Below the pieces are notes generated by a model. The model made no database searches and was not told where the DNA came from. It saw nothing but the letters and a program-made list of their open reading frames with translations. A program made the translations under genes and the position numbers. Source: G963665545 sp963665545 (GTDB lineage Bacteria > Pseudomonadota > Gammaproteobacteria > Xanthomonadales > SZUA-36). Taken from it: 64,000 nucleotides of DNA. Below are positions 30,405 through 39,968 of this stretch, in pieces. Each line of letters starts with the position of its first letter. Position 1 is the stretch's first letter. The DNA is taken from contig CAXXKZ010000013.1 in assembly GCA_963665545.2 (NCBI GenBank), positions 124,001-188,000 of the forward strand, in the 5' to 3' direction.

Positions 30405-31781
30405 TCAGGCCACGGCCTGGGCGTCTTCCCGGACTATGACCCTGCCTCTGAGTGAATGACTCAGGGCCTCGGTAACAACGACATCGGCGAATTGCCCGAT
30501 CAGGCGTGAATGGCCGTCGAAATTCACAACACGATTGTTTTCGGTCCTGCCGGCCAGTTGGCCACCGTCCTTTTTGCTGGTGCCTTCGACCAATACGCGC
30601 TCGGTCGCACCGATCATGGATTGGCTGATGGCGCGAGCTTGCTTGTTGATCAGCGCCTGAAGGCGAGCGAGGCGCTCCTTTTTGACTTTCAATGGCGTGT
30701 CATCTGGTAAGGACGCGGCCGGGGTGCCGGGTCTTGGAGAGTATATGAAGCTGAAGCTCTGGTCGTATTCCAGTTCTTTAATCAGGCGCATGGTTTGCTC
30801 GAAATCCTCTTCGGTTTCACCTGGAAAACCAACAATGAAATCCGATGAAAGGCTGATGTCGGGCCGAAGTCTGCGCAAGCGTCGAATTTTCTGCTTGTAC
30901 TCAAGTACCGTGTGGCCGCGCTTCATCAACGACAGGATACGATCCGATCCGCTCTGAACCGGCAGGTGCAAATAATTTGCCAGCTTGGCCACCGCCCCAA
31001 AAGCATCGATCTGTGATTGTGAAAATTCGACGGGATGCGAGGTGGTAAATCGAATTCGTTCTATTGCTTCAATTTCAGCAATGTAATGAATCAGCAAGCC
31101 CAGATCGGCTGTGGGAATGACTGCTGAATCTAATCCAGAATCCGTCGACATTGCGCCCCTGTAAGCGTTGACATTCTGGCCCAACAAATTGATTTCACGG
31201 GCGCCCTTGCCGGCCAATGCAATGCATTCCGCCAGCACATCATCGAGCGGCCTGCTGACTTCTTCGCCGCGTGTATAAGGCACAACGCAGAAAGAACAGT
31301 ACTTGCTACAGCCCTCCATGATGGAGACGAAAGCCGTCGGGCCGCTTTTCCCCGGGCTGGGCAAATGATCAAACTTCTCAATTTCGGGAAAAGAGATATC
31401 AATGGCCGGCGCCTTTTCTGTGCGCACTTTGTCAAGCAATATTGGCAGGCGATGCAGCGTTTGCGGACCAAATACGATATCGACGTAGGGTGCCCGCCCA
31501 AAAATGGCGTCCCCTTCCTGGCTCGCCACGCACCCACCGACCCCGATGACCAATTCCGGGTTTTTCTGCTTCAGGCTACGCCAGCGGCCCAGTTGCGAAA
31601 ATACCTTTTCCTGAGCCTTGTCGCGAATGGAGCAGGTGTTGATCAGGATGACATCCGCTTCTTCTTCGTGGGTCGTCAAATCCAGGCCATGCGAGGCCGC
31701 CAGCACATCCGCCATCTTGTCGGAATCGTACTCATTCATCTGGCAACCATGAGTCTTGATGAACAGTTTGCCGCCGGTCAT
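30405..31781 (-). CDS. miaB: tRNA-2-methylthio-N6-dimethylallyladenosine synthase
   Basis: MiaB, 458 residues, a radical-SAM methylthiotransferase modifying i6A37 in tRNAs that read UNN codons. The UPF0004 domain has its cysteines (THGCQMN, NTCSIRD, VGGCVA), the radical-SAM motif is C-SKY-C-SF-C (CxxxCxxC), and the C-terminal TRAM domain follows. The frame is open well upstream, but MTGGKLFIKTHGCQ at 31781 is the family start. First gene of miaB-phoH-ybeY-corC-DUF4105. Confidence 0.96.
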   Translation of the reverse strand: MTGGKLFIKTHGCQMNEYDSDKMADVLAASHGLDLTTHEEEADVILINTCSIRDKAQEKVFSQLGRWRSLKQKNPELVIGVGGCVASQEGDAIFGRAPYVDIVFGPQTLHRLPILLDKVRTEKAPAIDISFPEIEKFDHLPSPGKSGPTAFVSIMEGCSKYCSFCVVPYTRGEEVSRPLDDVLAECIALAGKGAREINLLGQNVNAYRGAMSTDSGLDSAVIPTADLGLLIHYIAEIEAIERIRFTTSHPVEFSQSQIDAFGAVAKLANYLHLPVQSGSDRILSLMKRGHTVLEYKQKIRRLRRLRPDISLSSDFIVGFPGETEEDFEQTMRLIKELEYDQSFSFIYSPRPGTPAASLPDDTPLKVKKERLARLQALINKQARAISQSMIGATERVLVEGTSKKDGGQLAGRTENNRVVNFDGHSRLIGQFADVVVTEALSHSLRGRVIVREDAQAVA

Positions 31782-31892
31782 TTTCGCTTGTGTACCCGAA
31801 CTGCCTGAGTGGACCGCGTAGGATACATGGTTGCGCCTCCGCACGCTATTAAGGAGTCTCGCTTTACGGGCGACGGCTCCGCAAGAACGCTT

Positions 31893-31909
31893 TTTTGGCT
31901 GCGCCAAAA
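31893..31909. repeat. Perfect inverted repeat in miaB-tdh gap
   Basis: TTTTGGC-TGC-GCCAAAA, 7-bp arms with a 3-base loop, in the 256-base divergent region between miaB and tdh. No T-run follows the arm on either strand beyond the arm itself, so a terminator role is doubtful. Confidence 0.6.
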
Positions 31910-31957
31910 CCGCAATCTTGCTCCCACCTGCCCTCGACTTACCCAACCAGGGCCGGC

Positions 31958-31982
31958 GGGTCGCCTGCGGCTCCGCCGACCC
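31958..31982. repeat. REP-like palindrome upstream of tdh
   Basis: GGGTCG and CGACCC arms enclose a GC-rich loop with inner GCGG/CCGC. It lies 10 bases before the tdh -10 box. The form resembles short extragenic palindromes of gammaproteobacteria; only one full copy was noticed in this window. Confidence 0.4.
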
Positions 31983-31992
31983 TCCTTTGGGT

Positions 31993-31998
31993 TATAAT
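31993..31998 (+). promoter_or_regulatory. -10 box of tdh-kbl
   Basis: A perfect TATAAT lies 40 bases before the tdh start codon. The -35 position (31970-31975) does not resemble TTGACA, so an activator may be required; in E. coli the tdh operon is controlled by Lrp/leucine, but no site was identified here. Confidence 0.45.
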
Positions 31999-32037
31999 CA
32001 GCGCCCATTTTGAGGCGCGTTTATCACTGGAGAAACG

Positions 32038-33081
32038 ATGAGCCAGACCATGCGAGCGTTGGTCAAAAGCCAGCCGGCCGTCGGTATCTGGATGGAGCAG
32101 GTTCCGGTCCCATCACCTGGCACCAATGAAGTCCTGATCAAGCTGGAAAAGACTGCGATATGCGGCACTGATCTTCACATTTACCTGTGGGACGAATGGT
32201 CGCAAAACACTGTGCGTCAGGGACTCGTGATCGGCCATGAATTTGTCGGTTTGATTGCGCAAGTCGGTGAAGGTGTCACTGGCTACCAGGTGGGTGAGCG
32301 GGTTTCTGCAGAAGGCCACGTGGTGTGCGGGCATTGCAGAAATTGCCGCGCTGGCAGGCCGCACCTCTGTCCCAATACACAGGGAATCGGCGTCGATCGC
32401 AACGGTGCGTTTGCCGAGTATATTGTCGTGCCGGCTTCAAATTTGTGGCCCATTCCGGATGAAATCGCGCCCGAACTCGCAGCTTTTTTTGACCCCTTCG
32501 GTAATGCCGCACATTGCGCCTTGCGGTACGACCTGGTCGGCGAGGACGTGCTGATCACTGGTGCCGGCCCAATCGGCATTATCGCCGCGGGCATATGCCG
32601 CCATATCGGCGCTCGTCACGTGGTGATTTCTGATGTCAATGACTACCGTCTTGGCCTGGCAAAAGAAATGGGCGCCACCCACACCGTCAACGTAACGCGT
32701 GATTCAATCGCAGGAATGGTGGCGGAACTCGGCATCGACGGTTTTGATATTGGCCTGGAAATGTCAGGCAATTCAGTTGCATTCAATGACCTGCTCCACC
32801 ACATGTACCACGGTGGCAAAGTGGCGCTGCTGGGGCTGCTGCCCGAAGGCACGGGTTGTGACTGGAGTCAGGTCATATTCAAAGGCCTGGAATTAAACGG
32901 CATCTATGGTCGGCGCATGTATGAGACCTGGTACAAGATGACCCAGATGGTCCTGACCGGGTTCCCACTGCACAAAGCCATGACGCACCACATTCCCATC
33001 GACGACTTTGAAATCGGCTTTCAGCTCATGCGTTCGGGGCAATGCGGCAAGGTTGTGTGTGACTGGACCGGCGAAATCTGA
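32038..33081 (+). CDS. tdh: L-threonine 3-dehydrogenase
   Basis: Tdh, 347 residues, zinc- and NAD-dependent, oxidises L-threonine to 2-amino-3-ketobutyrate. Catalytic zinc ligands are C42 (ICGTD) and H67/E68 (GHE); the structural zinc lobe has CGHCRNCRAGRPHLC; the Rossmann motif is GAGPIG. The ATG follows GGAG by 5 bases. kbl, encoding the next enzyme, is 40 bases downstream, so the pair forms the threonine-to-glycine/acetyl-CoA route. Confidence 0.97.
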   Translation: MSQTMRALVKSQPAVGIWMEQVPVPSPGTNEVLIKLEKTAICGTDLHIYLWDEWSQNTVRQGLVIGHEFVGLIAQVGEGVTGYQVGERVSAEGHVVCGHCRNCRAGRPHLCPNTQGIGVDRNGAFAEYIVVPASNLWPIPDEIAPELAAFFDPFGNAAHCALRYDLVGEDVLITGAGPIGIIAAGICRHIGARHVVISDVNDYRLGLAKEMGATHTVNVTRDSIAGMVAELGIDGFDIGLEMSGNSVAFNDLLHHMYHGGKVALLGLLPEGTGCDWSQVIFKGLELNGIYGRRMYETWYKMTQMVLTGFPLHKAMTHHIPIDDFEIGFQLMRSGQCGKVVCDWTGEI

Positions 33082-33121
33082 CCCGCAGTGGGAGAAAACC
33101 TGTGAACCAAGGAAATAATTA

Positions 33122-34309
33122 ATGATATCCCTGCAAAGCTATGCCGGCACCCTGGAAGAAATCCGTCAGGCTGGCCTGTACAAGACTGAACGCATCATCA
33201 CGTCACCACAGCGCGTTGAAATCAGCGTTGAAGGGGGCCACGACGTGCTAAATTTTTGCGCCAACAACTACCTCGGTTTGGCAGACAACCCGGAGGTGAT
33301 AGCCGCTGCCCACCAGGCGTTGGACGAGTATGGATTCGGCCTGGCATCGGTACGTTTTATTTGCGGCACGCAGGATTTGCACAAACAACTGGAAATCGCG
33401 ATCAGCGAATTCTTCGGCACCGAGGACACGATCCTCTATAACTCGTGTTTCGACGCCAACGGCGGCCTGTTTGAAACGCTGCTGGGGCCCGATGACGCGG
33501 TGATATCGGATGCGCTTAACCATGCATCCATCATCGATGGCATTCGCCTGTGCAAGGCGCAACGCCACCGTTATCCAAACAGCGACATGGATGCGCTGCA
33601 ACAATGCTTGATCGAAACCCGACAATGTGGCAAACGATTGATCGCCACCGACGGTGTCTTCAGCATGGACGGTTATATCGCCAAACTGGATGAAATCGTC
33701 CGATTGGCCGAACGCTACGATGCGATGGTCATGGTGGACGATGCCCACGCCAGCGGGTTTCTGGGAGCCACCGGCCGGGGCTCGGCAGAATACTGCGGCG
33801 TGATGGACCGAATCGACGTGTTTACCTCGACCCTTGGCAAGGCCCTCGGTGGTGCTTCAGGCGGCTTCACCACCGGCCGACAGGAAATCATCGACCTGCT
33901 GCGGCAACGATCAAGGCCCTACCTGTTTTCCAATACGCTGCCCCCGCCCCTGGTGGCTGCATCCATCAAGGTGTTGGGGATGTTGTCGGCGACGACGGAT
34001 TTGCGTGACACGCTGGAAAGTAACGCCACTTACTTCCGCCAGGCAATGGGCGATGCAGGCTTCGATATCAAGCCAGGAACGCACCCGATCGTACCCGTGA
34101 TGTTGTACAACGCCGCCCTGTCACAGCAATTTGCCTCACGTCTGCTGGAGAAGGGAATCTACGTCATCGGATTTTTCTACCCGGTGGTGCCGCGGGGTGA
34201 AGCACGCATCAGGGTCCAACTGTCGGCAGGCCACCACAGGCAGCACCTGGACCGGGCTATTGAGGCATTCATTGAGACCGGCAAGGAACTGGGTGTCCTC
34301 GAAGGTTGA
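33122..34309 (+). CDS. kbl: 2-amino-3-ketobutyrate CoA ligase (glycine C-acetyltransferase)
   Basis: Kbl, 395 residues, a PLP enzyme of the alpha-oxoamine synthase family that splits 2-amino-3-ketobutyrate with CoA to glycine and acetyl-CoA. The PLP lysine is at about position 240 in STLGKALGGASGG, with the aspartate of VMVDDAHASG upstream. It follows tdh. It is convergent with glmM across 43 bases in which no convincing terminator is seen. Confidence 0.97.
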   Translation: MISLQSYAGTLEEIRQAGLYKTERIITSPQRVEISVEGGHDVLNFCANNYLGLADNPEVIAAAHQALDEYGFGLASVRFICGTQDLHKQLEIAISEFFGTEDTILYNSCFDANGGLFETLLGPDDAVISDALNHASIIDGIRLCKAQRHRYPNSDMDALQQCLIETRQCGKRLIATDGVFSMDGYIAKLDEIVRLAERYDAMVMVDDAHASGFLGATGRGSAEYCGVMDRIDVFTSTLGKALGGASGGFTTGRQEIIDLLRQRSRPYLFSNTLPPPLVAASIKVLGMLSATTDLRDTLESNATYFRQAMGDAGFDIKPGTHPIVPVMLYNAALSQQFASRLLEKGIYVIGFFYPVVPRGEARIRVQLSAGHHRQHLDRAIEAFIETGKELGVLEG

Positions 34310-34352
34310 ATAGGTAGGAAAGAAATTTGGGATGGCGCTTCGGGTTGGCGCT

Positions 34353-35699
34353 TTAGGTGGGCACTTCCTCCCGCACAGCATCCGCCAATTGGGCAGCGAG
34401 GCGGTCTACCTGATTCGAGTCGCTGCCTTCCAGAGTGACGCGAATCAGCGGCTCGGTTCCGGAGGGCCGCAATATCACCCGGCCATTGCCATCAAATTCT
34501 GATTCCACGGCCTCAATAGCCTTGCGCACACGATCTGACTGCATAATTTTGTACTGGTCACCATTGCTGACCGGTACATTGATCATGGTTTGAGGGTACT
34601 TTTCAATTCCCGCAGTCAATTCGTGCAATTCTTTTTCCCCGGACGAGAGCACGTGCAGCACCTGCAAAGCGCTGATGATGCCATCACCGGTGCTGGTGCG
34701 ATCCAGGCACAGGAGATGGCCTGATGCCTCACCCCCCAGTGTCCAGCCGTTGCGCACCAAGGCTTGATGGATATACCGATCACCGACCGGCGTTCTTTCG
34801 AACGGAATACCCAAATCCCGCAATGCCAATTCCAGGCCCAGGTTACTCATTACAGTCCCGACCACACCACCATTTAGCGTGCCTTCAGCCTGGCGCTCCC
34901 GCGCCATGATGAAGAGCAATTCATCTCCATCTACAAGGTTGCCATGACGATCGCACATGATCACGCGATCACCATCTCCATCCAGTGCGATGCCGATATC
35001 TGCGCCTTCCGCGGCGACGGTTTCCAGCAGCGGTCCCGGGTGCGTTGAACCACAGGCATCGTTGATATTCAGTCCATCGGGATCGCTGCCGATCAGGTGA
35101 ACCCTGGCGCCAAGTTCGGTAAGCACTGCCGGCGCAACGCGATACGTCGAACCGTGTGCACAGTCCAGAACAATTTTCATGCCATGCAAACGGGTACTGA
35201 AAGGTACGGTCCCTTTGCAGAATTCAATGTAACGACCGGCAGCATCTTCGACCCTGCTCGCCTTGCCCATGCGCGAAGACTCAACCGTCGTGAATGGTTT
35301 GTCCAACTCCTCTTCGATGGCTTCCTCGACCGTATCGGGCAGCTTTTCGCCGTCAGAAGAGAAAATCTTGACGCCATTGTCATGGTAGGGGTTGTGCGAG
35401 GCAGAAATGACAATTCCCGCACAGGCATACAGCGTTCTCGACAAGTAGGCCACTGCAGGGGTCGGCATTGGGCCCAACAACAATACGTTGGTCCCGGCAG
35501 CAGCCAGGCCGGCCTCCAGGGCCGATTCAAACATATAGCCGGAAATGCGGGTGTCTTTCCCGATCACGACTGCCCGCTGAGTATTGGCGGCCAGGACCGT
35601 ACCGGCCGCCCGCCCCAGGCGCAACATAAAGTCGGCGGTAATCGGGTATTCCCCCACCGGGCCCCGGATACCGTCGGTGCCAAATATCTGTTTAGCCAT
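34353..35699 (-). CDS. glmM: Phosphoglucosamine mutase
   Basis: GlmM, 448 residues, converts glucosamine-6-phosphate to glucosamine-1-phosphate for UDP-GlcNAc, hence peptidoglycan and lipopolysaccharide. The active-site serine is S101 in ISASHNPYHDNG, the metal loop is DGDGDR, and the C-terminal phosphate-binding RPSGTEPLIRV is present. It lies downstream of folP as in E. coli (ftsH-folP-glmM). Confidence 0.97.
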   Translation of the reverse strand: MAKQIFGTDGIRGPVGEYPITADFMLRLGRAAGTVLAANTQRAVVIGKDTRISGYMFESALEAGLAAAGTNVLLLGPMPTPAVAYLSRTLYACAGIVISASHNPYHDNGVKIFSSDGEKLPDTVEEAIEEELDKPFTTVESSRMGKASRVEDAAGRYIEFCKGTVPFSTRLHGMKIVLDCAHGSTYRVAPAVLTELGARVHLIGSDPDGLNINDACGSTHPGPLLETVAAEGADIGIALDGDGDRVIMCDRHGNLVDGDELLFIMARERQAEGTLNGGVVGTVMSNLGLELALRDLGIPFERTPVGDRYIHQALVRNGWTLGGEASGHLLCLDRTSTGDGIISALQVLHVLSSGEKELHELTAGIEKYPQTMINVPVSNGDQYKIMQSDRVRKAIEAVESEFDGNGRVILRPSGTEPLIRVTLEGSDSNQVDRLAAQLADAVREEVPT

Positions 35700-35743
35700 T
35701 AGCGAATTCTACTACCAGCGGATGTGCATTGTCGCAGTTAGTT

Positions 35744-36559
35744 TCAGCCGCTATCTAGTGCTGAACAGACCTTCAGGGCATCGACGGTCTCTGCCACATC
35801 GTGAACACGCACGATACTCACGCCCAGACTGACCGCTTTCAAGGCGGCCGCCACGGAAGAGACAAGCCGGTCCTCAACTGCCCTCCCGGTCATTGTTCCG
35901 AGCATCGACTTCCTCGACAATCCGGCCAGCAGAGGATACCCCAGCCTGACCAACTGCGGGATGGCGCGGAACAGCTGAAGGTTGTGATCGAAGGTCTTGC
36001 CAAAACCGAATCCCGGGTCGAGGATAATTTGTGCAGCGTCGATTCCGGCCGAGCGACAGACCGCTACACGTTCAAGCAGGAATGACGTCACCTCGGCGAC
36101 AACATCGACGTATTCCGGGCTGGACTGCATCGATCCCGGCGTGCCTTTCATATGCATGAGGCACACCGGTACGTCCAGTTCCGCCACCGTATCAACCGCA
36201 CCGTCCTGGCGCAGAGCAAAAACGTCATTGATCATACCTGCACCCGCCCGCACCGCAGCCCTCATAACCTCCGGCTTGCTGGTATCCACGGAAATCCGCA
36301 CCGCAGCGTTTTTAGAAAGGCTTTCAATGACGGGCAAAACCCGGTCCATCTCCTGACTTGCCGACACAGCCGTTGCGCCAGGCCGGGTCGATTCTCCACC
36401 GATGTCAATGATGTGCGCCCCGGCGCCGACCATCGCCAGAGCATGATCAATTGCCGGGCCGGGATCCAGCCAGACGCCACCGTCTGAAAACGAGTCCGGC
36501 GTAATATTGAGGATGCCCATAACAACGGGATCATCCAATTCGAGCAATTGGAGTGCCAC
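35744..36559 (-). CDS. folP: Dihydropteroate synthase
   Basis: FolP, 271 residues, joins p-aminobenzoate to hydroxymethyl-dihydropterin pyrophosphate in folate synthesis; target of sulfonamides. It has GILNITPDSFSDGG, GGESTRPGA and DPGFGFGK. The start is GTG at 36559, 38 bases after the ftsH stop. It is cotranscribed by position with ftsH and glmM. Confidence 0.96.
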   Translation of the reverse strand: MALQLLELDDPVVMGILNITPDSFSDGGVWLDPGPAIDHALAMVGAGAHIIDIGGESTRPGATAVSASQEMDRVLPVIESLSKNAAVRISVDTSKPEVMRAAVRAGAGMINDVFALRQDGAVDTVAELDVPVCLMHMKGTPGSMQSSPEYVDVVAEVTSFLLERVAVCRSAGIDAAQIILDPGFGFGKTFDHNLQLFRAIPQLVRLGYPLLAGLSRKSMLGTMTGRAVEDRLVSSVAAALKAVSLGVSIVRVHDVAETVDALKVCSALDSG

Positions 36560-36597
36560 CGGGGCGCTGCGGATTCCGGGTTTTGGCGAACTGGGGT

Positions 36598-38553
36598 TCA
36601 GGATTGCTCTGCAGGGCCCCCGACGGAAGTGCGGTCTTCGTCTTCTTCTGAATCACCTGCCTCAGGGTCCTCGTCGGTATCTGCGGCGGTAGCTGATGAC
36701 GCCTTTGCGGCGTTTTCATTCCAACCTTCAGGCGCATCCGGCGCGTGGCCTTCCATGATCTGATCAATCTGCGCCCCGTCAATGGTCTCAAAGCGGATCA
36801 ATGCTTCGGCCATCATATGAAGCTCCTTCATATGAGTCTTCAGCAAGCCGGTGGCCCGCTTGTGCGCAGCGTCAATGATTTTGCGCACCTCCTCGTCGAT
36901 CAGCCGGGCGGTGTCATCCGACATGTTCTTTTGCTGGGTAATGGAACGACCCAGAAACACCTCGCTTTCGTCCTGGGTATAGGTCAACGGACCCAGCGTT
37001 TCGGTCAATCCCCATCGGGTCGCCATTTTTCGCGCCACAGCAGTTGCGCGTTCAATATCATTCGAAGCGCCAGTGGTCACGTGCTCAGCGCCGAAGATCA
37101 ATTCCTCGGCCACCCGTCCACCGAACAGGCTGGCAAGCTGACTTTCGATCTGCAGCTTGGAAAGACTGTACTTATCCTTCTCGGGCAGGAACATCGTCAC
37201 GCCAAGGGCCATGCCCCTGGGAATAATCGTGACCTTGTAAACCGGATCGTGCTCAGGCACCAGGCGGCCGACTATCGCGTGACCCGCTTCGTGGTAGGCC
37301 GTCAGTTTCTTATCCTTTTCGGACATGACCATTGAGCGCCGCTCGGTGCCCATCATGATCTTGTCCTTGGCCTTGTCGAAGAATTCCATGGCGACCACCG
37401 TGGCATCCTGACGGGCAGCAAGCAGGGCCGCCTCATTGACCAGGTTTTCAAGATCCGCACCAGAGAATCCAGGGGTGCCGCGGGCAATGACCCGGGCGTC
37501 GACCTTGTCATCCAGCGGCACTTTTCGCATATGAACCTTGAGGATGGCCTCCCGCCCTCGAATATCCGGCAGCGGCACCACCACCTGTCGATCGAATCGG
37601 CCGGGCCGCAGGAGGGCGGGATCCAACACATCAGGCCGGTTGGTAGCGGCGATGACGATGACGCCCTCACCACCCTCAAAGCCATCCATTTCAACCAGCA
37701 ACTGGTTCAAGGTTTGTTCGCGTTCATCATGTCCACCGCCCAGCCCGGCGCCACGGTGCCTGCCTACGGCGTCAATTTCATCGATAAAAATGATGCAGGG
37801 GGCATGCTTTTTGGCCTGGTCAAACATGTCACGCACCCTGGAGGCGCCAACGCCGACAAACATTTCAACAAAATCCGAACCGGAAATGGAGAAAAACGGC
37901 ACCTTGGCCTCGCCGGCAATCGCCCTGGCCAACAGCGTCTTGCCGGTGCCCGGTGCTCCCACCATAAGAACGCCGCGCGGAATGTGGCCGCCGAGCTTCT
38001 GAAATTTTCCGGGGTTACGCAGGAATTCAACCAGTTCGCCGACTTCCTCCTTGGCCTCCTCTATCCCGGCGACATCGGCAAAAGTGACCTTGACCTGGTC
38101 TTCGCCCTGTAATTTTGCTCGACTCTTGCCAAAAGACATCGCGCCGCGACCACCGCCACCGCCCTGCATTTGACGCATGAAATACACCCACACGCCAATC
38201 AGAAGCAGAATAGGCGCCAGGCCCATCAGCAAATCGACCAGCACCGAGCGTTCCGCCGGTGGCTCGGCTGTCACTTCGACCTTGTTTTCAACCAGGTCGT
38301 CAATCAACTTGCTATCAGGCGGGCCGAATGATTCAAATTCCTTACCGTCGGAACTACGTCCGGTAATGCGGTTGCCGGCCAGGCTGCTTTCTATATGAAC
38401 CGCGCTAATCTTGCCGTTGCGGACGTCATTCAGAAACTCGGAATAGGCCATGGGTTCCGGCACTTCGCGCACGCTGGCGTAGTGATTGAAGATGGAAACC
38501 AGTACCACGGCGATAATCGCCCAGGTCAACAGATTTTTGGCTAAATCATTCAA
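36598..38553 (-). CDS. ftsH: ATP-dependent zinc metalloprotease FtsH
   Basis: FtsH, 651 residues, the membrane-bound AAA+ protease that degrades unassembled membrane proteins and regulators such as LpxC. Membrane segments are at about 6-24 and 107-127; Walker A is GAPGTGKT, Walker B IIFIDEID, and the zinc site HEAGH. The start is TTG at 38553 with AGAGGA 8 bases before; it matches the N-terminus of E. coli FtsH. The tail is acidic and low-complexity. It follows rlmE by 24 bases. Confidence 0.96.
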   Translation of the reverse strand: MNDLAKNLLTWAIIAVVLVSIFNHYASVREVPEPMAYSEFLNDVRNGKISAVHIESSLAGNRITGRSSDGKEFESFGPPDSKLIDDLVENKVEVTAEPPAERSVLVDLLMGLAPILLLIGVWVYFMRQMQGGGGGRGAMSFGKSRAKLQGEDQVKVTFADVAGIEEAKEEVGELVEFLRNPGKFQKLGGHIPRGVLMVGAPGTGKTLLARAIAGEAKVPFFSISGSDFVEMFVGVGASRVRDMFDQAKKHAPCIIFIDEIDAVGRHRGAGLGGGHDEREQTLNQLLVEMDGFEGGEGVIVIAATNRPDVLDPALLRPGRFDRQVVVPLPDIRGREAILKVHMRKVPLDDKVDARVIARGTPGFSGADLENLVNEAALLAARQDATVVAMEFFDKAKDKIMMGTERRSMVMSEKDKKLTAYHEAGHAIVGRLVPEHDPVYKVTIIPRGMALGVTMFLPEKDKYSLSKLQIESQLASLFGGRVAEELIFGAEHVTTGASNDIERATAVARKMATRWGLTETLGPLTYTQDESEVFLGRSITQQKNMSDDTARLIDEEVRKIIDAAHKRATGLLKTHMKELHMMAEALIRFETIDGAQIDQIMEGHAPDAPEGWNENAAKASSATAADTDEDPEAGDSEEDEDRTSVGGPAEQS

Positions 38554-38577
38554 ATCATCAGTCCTCTGATTGCCAAT

Positions 38578-39201
38578 TTACCTTACTCGAAGTCGGCGGG
38601 CCACCACGTAGACTTCCCGGCTGCGGGGCCGCGAGGCCGCCGGCTTCTGGATCTGCACTTTGTGGAACAGCCGCCTTGCCTGTTCGACGAAAGCATCAAA
38701 CCCTTCACCCTGAAACAATTTGACGACAAAATTGCCCCCAAGTTTCAACTGACTGGCTGCAAATTCGAGGGCCAATTCCGCCAGGTATGTGGCGCTCGCC
38801 TGGTCGCTTATCGTCACACCACTCATATTGGGGGCCATATCGGACAACACAAGATCAACGGGCTGCCCCTGCAGGCTTTGCTGAAGGGCTTCAAGGGGCC
38901 CGTCTTCACGGAAGTCGCCTTGAATAAATTCCACTGCCTCGAGCCGCTCCATTGGCAGGATATCCAATGCGATCAGACGACCTGAATCAGCGAGCAATGC
39001 GCCTGCGACCTGGCACCAACCACCGGGCGCCGCCCCCAGGTCCACAACGATCATACCCGGCCGGATCAGGCTGCTTTTTTCATTTATCTCCTGCAGTTTA
39101 AAGGCAGAGCGCGAACGCAGACCCTGTTGCCGAGCCAATTTGACGTAGTGATCCTCGAAGTGCTCGGTCAACCACTGCTTGCTGCTTTTAGTTCTGGCCA
39201 T
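38578..39201 (-). CDS. rlmE: 23S rRNA (uridine-2'-O-)-methyltransferase RlmE
   Basis: RlmE/FtsJ, 207 residues, methylates U2552 of 23S rRNA in the 50S subunit. The SAM motif VVDLGAAPGGWCQVA and the DLVLSDMAPNMSG motif are clear. MARTKSSKQW at 39201 is the family start, though the frame is open upstream. It is divergent from yhbY (64-base gap) and leads into ftsH, as in E. coli. Confidence 0.95.
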   Translation of the reverse strand: MARTKSSKQWLTEHFEDHYVKLARQQGLRSRSAFKLQEINEKSSLIRPGMIVVDLGAAPGGWCQVAGALLADSGRLIALDILPMERLEAVEFIQGDFREDGPLEALQQSLQGQPVDLVLSDMAPNMSGVTISDQASATYLAELALEFAASQLKLGGNFVVKLFQGEGFDAFVEQARRLFHKVQIQKPAASRPRSREVYVVARRLRVR

Positions 39202-39265
39202 TGCCGGATCCGTATTGCATGTTAGTATTCGGCGCCCCAACAGTGTGCCACAACAGGAAGGCCCT

Positions 39266-39562
39266 ATGTCCCTATCCAATCAGCAGCGACGTCATCTGCG
39301 CGGGCTGAGTCACGCGCTCAAGCCGGTTGTGGCCGTTGCCGGGAAAGGTCTCAGCGAAGCAGTCATGAGCGAAATTGAATCAGCGCTGGACCAGCATGAA
39401 CTGATCAAGATCCGGTTGCGCAGCGACCGTGACACCCGCGAACAATGGGCGGCGAAGATAGCCCTCCAGTGCGCCGCCGAAGTGGTTCAGAAGATTGGAC
39501 AGATCGCCTGTTACTACCGAAGAAATCCGAAAAAGCCTCTCATTGAGTTGCCGCGAACGTGA
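39266..39562 (+). CDS. yhbY: RNA-binding CRM-domain protein YhbY
   Basis: 98 residues, a single CRM (chloroplast RNA splicing and ribosome maturation) domain, associated with 50S assembly in E. coli. It has the family signature with GKGLSEAVMSEIESALDQHELIKI. The ATG at 39266 has AGGAAGG upstream. Conserved location, divergent from rlmE-ftsH. Confidence 0.94.
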   Translation: MSLSNQQRRHLRGLSHALKPVVAVAGKGLSEAVMSEIESALDQHELIKIRLRSDRDTREQWAAKIALQCAAEVVQKIGQIACYYRRNPKKPLIELPRT

Positions 39563-39584
39563 ATTCCATCCGGCGGAGCATGCG

Positions 39585-39968
39585 GTGGACCTGACTTTGC
39601 ACGGCGCTGAAGACAAGCGCTATATCCGGTCGATCAGCGAAGACGGCATCCAGGTCGGTGATGAGCTCTTGACGGGTTCGATTGTCATATCGCCCACCGC
39701 CTTGAATTCTGACTGGCCACCTCAATCAATGGCAGAACTCAGGGCAGATCATTTCGAGGCTGTGTTCGAATTCGAGCCTGAATTGGTGCTGATCGGTACC
39801 GGCCCCCGTCAGGTATTTCTGCAGGGAGAGATGCTGGCGAAATTCTATCTCAAGGGCATGGGCGTCGAGGTGATGAATTCACCCGCCGCGTGCAGAACTT
39901 TCAACGTCCTGGTCTCGGAACAACGACGGGTTGTTGCCGCTGTGATGCCCCTGCTGCCCCAAAGCTAA
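39585..39968 (+). CDS. Mth938/NDUFAF3-type protein (DUF498)
   Basis: 127 residues of the Mth938-like (DUF498) fold, with the typical ELVLIGTGPRQVFL and GVEVMNSPAACRTFNVL segments. Members include the mitochondrial complex I assembly factor NDUFAF3; bacterial function is unknown. The GTG at 39585, preceded by GGAG at 6 bases, gives the usual N-terminus. It follows yhbY by 22 bases, and its stop overlaps the rpoS stop on the other strand. Confidence 0.85.
   Translation: MDLTLHGAEDKRYIRSISEDGIQVGDELLTGSIVISPTALNSDWPPQSMAELRADHFEAVFEFEPELVLIGTGPRQVFLQGEMLAKFYLKGMGVEVMNSPAACRTFNVLVSEQRRVVAAVMPLLPQS

Noticed and set aside
39965..39968. Overlapping stop codons of rpoS and the Mth938-type gene as a special signal
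   Set aside because: A CTAA sequence naturally serves both strands; no further structure supports a function.
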